Part shown: positions 1 to 4,819 of the stretch, piece after piece
Layout of the letters: every line of letters begins with the position of its first letter
How positions within the stretch are numbered: the stretch's first letter is position 1
Source: Gallionellales bacterium UBA7399
GTDB taxonomy: Bacteria > Pseudomonadota > Gammaproteobacteria > Burkholderiales > Gallionellaceae
Assembly (NCBI GenBank): GCA_002470125.1
Contig: DKNB01000047.1
Span: 1 to 6,799 of the forward strand
Direction: 5' to 3'
Length of the DNA stretch: 6,799 nt
Made by a program: the position numbers and the translations under genes
The notes under the pieces: generated by a model
What the model was told of the DNA's origin: nothing
Seen by the model: the letters and a program-made list of their open reading frames with translations, nothing else
The model's database searches: none

Positions 1-78
1 CTCAAGTAGGCGTACGTTAGCTTCCTGATCATCGACAATCAGGATGCTGGCATTTAAAATTTGAGTTTTGTCGAGCAT
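1..78 (-). CDS. Response regulator, receiver-domain N-terminus (partial, runs off left edge)
   Basis: Only the first 26 codons lie in the window, read leftward from an ATG at 76-78. The peptide starts MLDKTQILNAS and continues ILIVDDQEANVRLLE. This is the first beta strand of a CheY-like receiver domain with the paired acidic residues (D16, D17) that help bind Mg2+; the phospho-accepting Asp would lie beyond the edge. The DDQEANVRLLE wording is common in regulators of the RpfG/HD-GYP kind and in other multi-domain regulators, but the output domain is not visible, so the role stays open. No strong Shine-Dalgarno is seen before the ATG. It could be one partner of the receiver-less kinase at 4820-6355, but that is inference, since the two genes are 4.7 kb apart on opposite strands. 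Confidence 0.8.
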   Translation of the reverse strand, partial: MLDKTQILNASILIVDDQEANVRLLE

Positions 79-187
79 GTGTAAAGTTATATCTCTAATT
101 TATTGCTGTTTAAGTTTATAGAGGTCGCCCACCAGTGCGGGTAGCATTATACCGTCAAGCCATCCCGACACAACCTCACGGCAGTAA

Positions 188-211
188 GGCACCCGCCCCC
201 TACAGGGTACC
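188..211 (-). terminator. Possible stem-loop just after the tetraheme cytochrome gene
   Basis: In minus-strand RNA, GGUACCC (211-205) can pair with GGGUGCC (194-188), seven pairs including one G-U, around a 10-base G-rich loop. It begins 7 bases beyond the stop codon of the cytochrome, the right place for a terminator or an mRNA 3'-end stabiliser. No U-tract follows (next bases UUACUGC), so it is not a canonical rho-independent terminator. Confidence 0.25.
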
Positions 212-218
212 CAATACC

Positions 219-1667
219 TCAACGAGCTAACGACCTAATGTAGTGGATGAGCTGCCACACCTGCTCGTCCGGCAAGCCAGAAAATGCCATCATTCCAGTT
301 CCCGGAGAGCCATTCTTGATAACCCAGAACAATTGGCCATCAGGGATATCCATCATCATCGGGCCGCATGTGAAGTTTCTTGGTGGTGGCATCAACGCCG
401 CACCCATGACACCCTTTCCATCAGCACGATCCCCATGACACATCGCACAGGCGGCTGGTTTGGCGGTCTTTAAAAAGAGTACCTCCCCGGCCTGAATGGC
501 CTCAGCAGAGACGGGCAAGGGGTTTGTCTTGCTCAAGAAATCTGCAGGCGCCGTCATTGTTTTACGTGGCTGTACACAGGCTTCAGGCTTTCCACTATGT
601 AGAACGGTGCCCAACACTTCGGGTTGAGGCGGGCCCTTGAATGTTGCCTTCAGGTAGGCAATTACATCGGCGACACCCTGCTGGCCGATGGTCAGATTCC
701 AGTACGGCATGTTTGCCGACTTTCCTATGGCCGGACCGCCGTGATTGACAACGTTATAGACGTACTCCATTGGTAGTTTTTCAAATGGAATATTGGCATG
801 AATTGCTGGCTTTGGTTCCAAGCCAGACGCAGCTGGTCCATCACCCTTGCCCGTTACGCCGTGACACTGAGAGCAGTACTCTTTATAAATAACCTTACCA
901 CGGGCGACATTCGCCGTAACAAACTCATGACTCATCCAGGGCTCGTAGTACTTAAAGTCAGGCACACCCTGAACCATCAAGAACCCAATCAGTGCGCGAA
1001 GCTGGGGGTCAGTTGCGTCTGCAAGGAACTCGCCATTGTGCACCGTAAAATTCTGTGGATTCTGTCCGAAACGGAATAACCAGTCCGCGTTATAGCGCTG
1101 CCCCGAGGCTGCCAAGTTGGTGCTCTGAGGACCACCAACAAGCTTATCGTTTTCTATGACTGTGTGACAACCAATACAGGCGTGAGCCTTAAAGACTGCC
1201 CCACCAAATGCAACATCAAATTTCGTCACCTTTGCTAAATCAAATCCACCAATCTTGACTCGCGCATCCTTGTTGTTCTTAACCAGATAATCAAACATGG
1301 CGCTAGCATCAGACTCAGAAACAACAGGATGCTGTGCCGGGGTTGTAGTGAGGTCCCATCGATAATTCTTGGCATAAAGGGGTGGTTCTTTGCCGCTCAT
1401 CCAACGAACAAACCAGGGTCGCTGATACTTGCTGCCGGCCCAAATAAGATCGGGCGCTTTAAGATTAAAACGAGAGTCCGGACCACCCTTTAATCGGTGA
1501 CACTGAACACAGGTCTCTTGGATGATCTTTTTGGCACGCAATTGATCACTCGCAAGGGAGTGCCTGGGGGCTAACATCAACCAGAGTGCAGCAACAAGCA
1601 CCCCCCCAATGGTCGCCCATCTTGCCAAACGCATACCGCGACTGCTAGCAATATTAAATATCATCAT
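219..1667 (-). CDS. Exported tetraheme cytochrome c (2+2 domain layout)
   Basis: A 482-residue protein, probably a periplasmic electron carrier; partner and substrate are unknown. It starts with a basic, then hydrophobic stretch (about residues 13-32), ending SLAS near residue 40, a likely Sec signal peptide or, if uncleaved, an anchor. Four CxxCH haem c sites are present: CVQCH (53-57), CIGCH (164-168), CSQCH (265-269) and CAMCH (407-411). Domains 1 and 2 resemble each other after the haem site (GGPxS, NL, a K/R-Y-x-x-W run). Domains 3 and 4 share a CHGxxxxGKG start and later Met residues (M320; M459/M460) that could be sixth ligands. C364 and C434 are extra cysteines that might form a disulfide. 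The start is ATG ATG at 1667/1664, with GAGGT 6 or 9 bases upstream. The exported EF-hand gene lies 87 bases upstream in the same direction, so an operon is likely. I do not recognise a named oxidoreductase subunit; a dehydrogenase-linked or sulfur/nitrogen-oxidation cytochrome is possible. Confidence 0.9.
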   Translation of the reverse strand: MMIFNIASSRGMRLARWATIGGVLVAALWLMLAPRHSLASDQLRAKKIIQETCVQCHRLKGGPDSRFNLKAPDLIWAGSKYQRPWFVRWMSGKEPPLYAKNYRWDLTTTPAQHPVVSESDASAMFDYLVKNNKDARVKIGGFDLAKVTKFDVAFGGAVFKAHACIGCHTVIENDKLVGGPQSTNLAASGQRYNADWLFRFGQNPQNFTVHNGEFLADATDPQLRALIGFLMVQGVPDFKYYEPWMSHEFVTANVARGKVIYKEYCSQCHGVTGKGDGPAASGLEPKPAIHANIPFEKLPMEYVYNVVNHGGPAIGKSANMPYWNLTIGQQGVADVIAYLKATFKGPPQPEVLGTVLHSGKPEACVQPRKTMTAPADFLSKTNPLPVSAEAIQAGEVLFLKTAKPAACAMCHGDRADGKGVMGAALMPPPRNFTCGPMMMDIPDGQLFWVIKNGSPGTGMMAFSGLPDEQVWQLIHYIRSLAR

Positions 1668-1673
1668 CCTCGT

Positions 1674-1678
1674 ACCTC
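1674..1678 (-). promoter_or_regulatory. Ribosome binding site of the tetraheme cytochrome
   Basis: Minus-strand GAGGT sits 6 bases before the ATG at 1667 and 9 before the second ATG at 1664, so either start works. A second GAGG directly abuts the ATG (1668-1671) and is too close to be used. This strong site supports the long N-terminus beginning MMIFNIAS rather than the internal Met at residue 12. Confidence 0.55.
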
Positions 1679-1739
1679 GTCAGCGCTCACACAACCCAAT
1701 TACAGCAACGTGTCATAACTCAAACATCTGCAACCATCT

Positions 1740-1754
1740 CAAGCACTTTGCTTG
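1740..1754 (-). terminator. Short perfect hairpin directly after the EF-hand gene
   Basis: CAAGCA, a 3-base loop, then TGCTTG form a perfect 6-bp stem directly abutting the TAG stop (1755-1757) of the EF-hand gene, in the gap before the cytochrome. No U-tract follows on the minus strand, so full termination is unlikely. It could slow 3'-5' decay of the EF-hand mRNA or give partial termination, setting a higher EF-hand to cytochrome ratio. This is inference; a 6-bp stem can occur by chance. Confidence 0.3.
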
Positions 1755-2081
1755 CTACTTCACATCGTCAACCTTGACAGGCTTCATGTCGTCCATCTTC
1801 TTATGTTTAGCGGCATGCATCTTCTTGTGCCCGGCCTTCATTTCTTCAAAACTAATCTTTCCGTCACCGTTGGTGTCGAACTCTTTAAACTTCTTCGCAT
1901 GAAAGTCATTGAACTCCTCAGTGCTAATCATGCCATCCGCATTGGTATCCATGGCGGCAAACATTTCCTTCATCCACTTTTGATGCGTCTTCCCAGGATG
2001 TGCATCGTTGTCTGCGTAGGCAAACGTCGTGCCAAATACAAAGCAAGCAACTGCAGCAAAAGAACCGATAGCTTTATTCAT
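1755..2081 (-). CDS. Small exported EF-hand calcium-binding protein
   Basis: A 108-residue protein from the preferred ATG at 2081 (112 from the in-frame ATG at 2093). The later start is chosen because GGAG lies 6 bases before it, while the upstream ATG has no such site. Residues 1-23 look like a Sec signal peptide (MNK, hydrophobic core, AYA then DN), so the mature protein should be periplasmic or secreted. Two consecutive EF-hand loops follow: D45-N47-D49-G50-I52-E56 and D69-N71-D73-G74-I76-E80, both with every expected ligand position and a Glu at position 12, so both should bind Ca2+ or a similar ion. The tail (about 81-108) is rich in Lys, His and Met with acidic pairs (HKKMHAAKHKKMDDM), which could bind another metal or a partner. 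Loop position 2 is Thr, not the Pro of lanmodulin. It is encoded just upstream of the tetraheme cytochrome in the same direction; a functional link is plausible but unproven. Confidence 0.88.
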   Translation of the reverse strand: MNKAIGSFAAVACFVFGTTFAYADNDAHPGKTHQKWMKEMFAAMDTNADGMISTEEFNDFHAKKFKEFDTNGDGKISFEEMKAGHKKMHAAKHKKMDDMKPVKVDDVK

Positions 2082-2087
2082 GCTCAA

Positions 2088-2091
2088 CTCC
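2088..2091 (-). promoter_or_regulatory. Ribosome binding site deciding the EF-hand start
   Basis: Minus-strand GGAG lies 6 bases before the ATG at 2081 and overlaps the alternative upstream ATG at 2091-2093. No comparable site precedes 2093, so translation probably begins at 2081. The remaining spacer to 2245 has no convincing -35/-10 pair on the minus strand. Confidence 0.55.
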
Positions 2092-2205
2092 ATTCATAAA
2101 TGTACGAGGGAACCACTAGGTCATGAACGACACCATGTCACTCACAAAAGCTTGATCATTACATCACACAACCAAAACCTGAGCCGAGTCTAGCGAAGTA
2201 TTGCG

Positions 2206-2223
2206 TGTGCCGTATGTGCGGTA
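2206..2223. repeat. Imperfect 9-bp tandem repeat
   Basis: TGTGCCGTA is followed directly by TGTGCGGTA, one mismatch, in the spacer between the EF-hand and beta-CASP genes. It lies 22 bases past the stop of the beta-CASP gene and about 125 bases upstream of the EF-hand start. It may be a degenerate binding site or simply chance; nothing else supports a role. Confidence 0.3.
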
Positions 2224-2245
2224 TCGAACTTTGGGGGGAAGGCAA

Positions 2246-3661
2246 TTACAGAGGGAAGATCACTCCAGGATGAGGTACGAGTACGTGCTCCCAACCCAGC
2301 GTATCCTCAATCACCTGGGCGAAATGTTCTGTGGTGCCAGCCTCACCGTGAACCACAAAAGTTTTTTGCGGAGCTGACTTGAATCCCTTTAGCCATTTAA
2401 TAAGGTTGGCTTGGTCGGCATGCGCGGACAGGCCACCGATTGTATGAACGCTGGCATCAACCGCCACCTCGTTCCCGAGTATTTTCACAGTCTTTGCTCC
2501 CTCAACCAGACGACGACCCAGCGTTCCCTGTGCCTGAAAACCGGTAATAACGATTGCATTCTTTTTGTGTGGAAGATTCTCCGCCAGGTGGAACAAGATT
2601 CTACCGGCCTCACACATTCCGCTGGCAGATAGGATAATGGCGCCACCGCTCACCTTATTAAGGGCCTTTGACTCTTCCACATCGGCAACCAAACGAAGTT
2701 GAATTGCGTCTTTATTTTTCTTCTGCCAATCGTAGCTAGACTGCGCAATCTCGTCTAGTTCCGCATAAAACTCCTCGGTCAGGCGAGTAACTGCAGCGGC
2801 CATAGGTGAGTCAACCCAAACCTTAAGATGGGGTAAGCGTTTTTTCCTTACGAGGTCGGTCAGCAACAAAATGATTTCCTGGGTCCTGCCGACTGCAAAG
2901 GCCGGCATGACCACATTGCCACCATTCCTCATGGTGGTTGTAATAACCTCAACCAACTCGTTTTCAGTCTCCTGAAGGGTGCGATGGAGTCGATCTCCAT
3001 AGGTTGATTCGATCAACAAAACATCGGCGTGCTCAATCAGTTCCGGATCGCACGTGAACGGCTGATTGAACATTCCCAGGTCTCCTGAAAATACAATTCG
3101 CTGAAACTCACCTGGTATTTTTTCAATCTCAAGCAACACAATAGCCGCACCAAGAATATGTCCAGCATTACGAAATTCAACCCGAACCCCACTGGCCGGC
3201 TCGAAAGGCTGGCCGCATGGGTGGGTTTTTATTTGCGATAAGCAATCGATGGCTAGCTTGGTGTTATAAAGGAGCTGCGGCAGATCGCCCTTCCACCTGC
3301 CCAAGCGACGTCTTTTTTCAGCGCGCTCCAGGGCGGACTCTTGAAGGTGAGCGCTATCCAATAGCATAATTTTAAGAAGCGCTTCGGTTGCCGGGGTGCA
3401 GTAGATGTCGCCCTTAAACCCTTGGGAGCACAGACGTGGCAGCAGACCACTATGATCGATATGGGCATGGGTAAGCACCACAAAATCCAGCTGCTCCGGC
3501 GGAATGGGTAACTCTGCTAGGTTTTTGTTGACCGCGTCACGCCCACCCTGAAACATACCGTAATCAATTAAAAATCGATGGTGAATGCCACAGGCCTTCC
3601 CCTCAATAAAATATTTCGAGCCCGTAACCTCACCCGCAGCCCCTAGAAATTGAATATGCAT
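2246..3661 (-). CDS. MBL-fold beta-CASP metallohydrolase (CPSF73/Ysh1-like RNA-processing family)
   Basis: A 471-residue cytoplasmic protein, full length for the bacterial beta-CASP group related to eukaryotic cleavage factor CPSF73 and to RNase J; members cut RNA with two zinc ions. The metallo-beta-lactamase core shows LIDYG with D33, THAHIDHSG (H65, H67, D69, H70), GHILGA with H168 and SGDLG with D194. The beta-CASP insert shows the acidic IESTYGDR (E218), MPAFAVGRTQE and SASGMCEAGR. The C-terminal RMMBL part shows GTLGRRL, LSAHADQ (H414) and VVHGE (H438). All expected metal positions are present, so it should be active. There is no signal peptide. The ATG at 3661 is the only start keeping the first beta strand (MHIQFLGAAGEVTGS); no clear Shine-Dalgarno precedes it. 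It is divergent from the Crp-like gene. The RNA target is unknown. Nuclease activity is family inference; some relatives are annotated only as MBL hydrolases. Confidence 0.93.
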   Translation of the reverse strand: MHIQFLGAAGEVTGSKYFIEGKACGIHHRFLIDYGMFQGGRDAVNKNLAELPIPPEQLDFVVLTHAHIDHSGLLPRLCSQGFKGDIYCTPATEALLKIMLLDSAHLQESALERAEKRRRLGRWKGDLPQLLYNTKLAIDCLSQIKTHPCGQPFEPASGVRVEFRNAGHILGAAIVLLEIEKIPGEFQRIVFSGDLGMFNQPFTCDPELIEHADVLLIESTYGDRLHRTLQETENELVEVITTTMRNGGNVVMPAFAVGRTQEIILLLTDLVRKKRLPHLKVWVDSPMAAAVTRLTEEFYAELDEIAQSSYDWQKKNKDAIQLRLVADVEESKALNKVSGGAIILSASGMCEAGRILFHLAENLPHKKNAIVITGFQAQGTLGRRLVEGAKTVKILGNEVAVDASVHTIGGLSAHADQANLIKWLKGFKSAPQKTFVVHGEAGTTEHFAQVIEDTLGWEHVLVPHPGVIFPL

Positions 3662-3710
3662 GATTAAAGTAAGTATGGATTAGTTATCTGACATGGAAAA
3701 GTATATCTAA

Positions 3711-3820
3711 GTGCATAGATTAATTTATTCTCATAAACACGAACCCAGACATCACACAACGCGATCATGATTAACCTATGGAAACAGTATGGAACTAGCG
3801 TAATTCATGCACCTATGCAC
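3711..3820. repeat. Separated inverted pair GTGCATAG / CTATGCAC
   Basis: GTGCATAG at 3711-3718 is repeated in inverse orientation (CTATGCAC) at 3813-3820, 94 bases apart. The left copy lies just upstream of the TATACT -10 candidate of the leftward gene, where a bound protein could affect that promoter. The right copy belongs to the cluster of repeated words. Two facing sites for one regulator would fit; chance is possible for an 8-mer in AT-rich DNA. Confidence 0.3.
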
Positions 3821-3838
3821 ATAATTCGACAAACTAGC
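3777..3838. repeat. Cluster of repeated short words upstream of the Crp-like gene
   Basis: TATGGAA occurs at 3777-3783 and 3788-3794, an 11-base period that places both copies on the same DNA face. It is followed by directly repeated words in mirror order: AACTAGC (3793), TAATTC (3801), ATGCAC (3807), ATGCAC (3815), TAATTC (3822), AACTAGC (3832). This could be a compound operator or remnants of duplications. Each word alone could recur by chance. Confidence 0.35.
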
Positions 3839-3890
3839 ATTTAAAACCTAAGTTCGCTTCTTAAGTTCTAAATTTATGGATGATTTGCAC

Positions 3891-3920
3891 AAAAAAAAAC
3901 TAAATTACCATTTTATGGTA
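3891..3920. promoter_or_regulatory. Perfect 15-bp dyad (6-bp arms) next to an A9 run
   Basis: TACCAT, TTT, ATGGTA (3906-3920) is a perfect inverted repeat with 6-bp arms, and A9 lies at 3891-3899. Read on the plus strand it looks like an operator for a dimeric regulator, about 125 bases before the Crp-like start. Read on the minus strand it is a weak hairpin followed, six bases later, by nine Ts, resembling a rho-independent terminator. No minus-strand gene ends here, so the terminator reading would require an undetected small RNA running leftward from the Crp-like gene's 5' region. Confidence 0.4.
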
Positions 3921-3988
3921 GCCAGTTTTCACTCAATACGGCTTAATCATCAAACGAAGATGACCGGCCGTGTGTTAGCTGAATCAAC

Positions 3989-4039
3989 ATGCTCGACATA
4001 ACAATCAATCCATACATGTCGTCAATTTTATTAATTTAA
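3989..4039 (+). other. Possible 16-codon upstream ORF (leader peptide) before the Crp-like gene
   Basis: ATG at 3989 opens MLDITINPYMSSILLI and stops at TAA 4037-4039, five bases before the preferred ATG of the Crp-like gene (TAA ATGTG ATG). This position would allow translational coupling or leader-peptide control. No Shine-Dalgarno precedes its ATG, and an ORF this short is easily random. Its first bases closely match the start of the response regulator at the left edge. Confidence 0.2.
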
Positions 4040-4044
4040 ATGTG

Positions 4045-4818
4045 ATGTCGATGCATGCCAAATTTGAGTCCAGGTCTGACTTGTTGCCGTACGAGGCAAC
4101 TCATAATCACCTTCTCGCGGCTATGCTGCCCGATGAATTTGAACACCTAAGGCCTTACCTTGAGCTGCTTAAAATACAGCAAGGTAGCATCCTTCAAGAG
4201 GCGGGCAGCAAATTACATCACATCTGGTTCCCGACAACCGCCTCGGGCTCCTTGCAATATCTTACGGAAGATGGTGCCTCAATGGAGATCGCAGGAATTG
4301 GTAGCGAAGGTATATTGGGCCTGCCACTCTTTATGGGTCGCACAATACACTCAGATCAATTAATCGTGCAAACAAGTGGTTACGCTTACCGCTTAAAGGC
4401 CGATTTAGCATTGCAAGAATTTCATCGTAATAAATCGTTTCAACATCTAGTTTTGCTCTACATGCAAACCATGATCACACAGCTGTCGACGATGGCCGTA
4501 TGCAATCGTTACCATTCAATTGAGCAGCAGTTATGTCGCTGGTTATTACTCATCGTTGGTCGACAAGGTGATAGAAACGAACTGGTCTTAACACAGGAAG
4601 CGATTGCCGGTATGCTGGGCGTCCGCCGTGAGGGAATAACAGAGGCTGCCGGAAATCTGAAAGGCATTGGATTGATTAGCTATCGTCGTGGCCATATCAA
4701 AGTAATCGATAGCAACGGACTTGAAAAGTGTGCTTGTGAATGCCACAAAGTAATAAAACAAGAGTTTGCTCGCTTGCTGTCGATGTACGAAGCCGCCAGG
4801 AAATTATTTCTTAAATAA
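4045..4818 (+). CDS. Crp/Fnr-superfamily transcriptional regulator with CxCxCH motif
   Basis: A DNA-binding regulator of 257 residues from ATG 4045 (GTG 4042 and ATG 4051 are also in frame; no start has a clear Shine-Dalgarno). Numbered from GTG 4042: an N-terminal cNMP-binding-like beta barrel (about 25-125), a long dimerisation helix (about 130-155), then a winged helix-turn-helix at about 183-222 (LTQEAIAGMLGVRREGITEAAGNLKG) ending in the wing RRGHIKVID. The barrel lacks the phosphate-binding GEL...RSA-type motif of cAMP-binding CRP, and the FNR N-terminal iron-sulfur cysteines are absent, so the signal is neither obviously cAMP nor an FNR cluster. After the HTH comes C230-A-C-E-C-H235 and an amphipathic tail; a CEC motif here is typical of a proteobacterial subfamily and might bind metal or sense redox. 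The histidine kinase starts one base after its stop, so the two should be co-expressed. Targets are unknown. Confidence 0.9.
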   Translation: MSMHAKFESRSDLLPYEATHNHLLAAMLPDEFEHLRPYLELLKIQQGSILQEAGSKLHHIWFPTTASGSLQYLTEDGASMEIAGIGSEGILGLPLFMGRTIHSDQLIVQTSGYAYRLKADLALQEFHRNKSFQHLVLLYMQTMITQLSTMAVCNRYHSIEQQLCRWLLLIVGRQGDRNELVLTQEAIAGMLGVRREGITEAAGNLKGIGLISYRRGHIKVIDSNGLEKCACECHKVIKQEFARLLSMYEAARKLFLK

Positions 4819-4819
4819 A

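Larger units (their letters stand above)
3662..4044. promoter_or_regulatory. AT-rich divergent intergenic region
   Basis: About 380 bp without a substantial gene, separating the leftward beta-CASP gene from the rightward Crp-like/kinase pair, so it should contain both promoters. For the leftward gene a -10-like TATACT lies on the minus strand at 3705-3700, giving a leader near 35 bases, but no good -35 is seen. For the rightward pair I see TCGACA (3993-3998) as a possible -35 but no well-spaced -10. Other contents are listed separately: a 15-bp dyad beside an A9 run, repeated short words at 3777-3838, an inverted GTGCATAG pair and a 16-codon ORF. There is also an 8-bp palindrome ATCATGAT at 3764-3771. 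Confidence 0.5.

Noticed and set aside
798..1079. Plus-strand ORF opposite the tetraheme cytochrome
   Set aside because: It lies wholly antisense to a well-supported gene and shows no recognisable domain or start signal.
1755..2081. Lanmodulin-type lanthanide-binding protein
   Set aside because: Only two EF-hands are present and loop position 2 is Thr rather than the characteristic Pro, so ordinary calcium-type EF-hands are the better call.
1752..2099. Plus-strand ORF opposite the EF-hand gene
   Set aside because: It mirrors the EF-hand coding sequence; its His/Leu-rich protein has no recognisable features.
2152..2170. FNR/CRP-like site (TTGAT ... ATCAC; TGTGA on the other strand) upstream of the EF-hand gene
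   Set aside because: The half sites have the wrong spacing for TTGAT-N4-ATCAA, and the second TGTGA half matches only two of five bases.
3974..3987. FNR-like half site ATCAA before the Crp-like gene
   Set aside because: Only the right half fits; the left half matches two of five bases.
4766..4819. Upstream in-frame extension of the histidine kinase inside the regulator gene
   Set aside because: It would overlap the end of the Crp-like gene, adds a Cys-rich stretch unlike a kinase N-terminus, and the ATG one base after the regulator stop fits coupled translation better.
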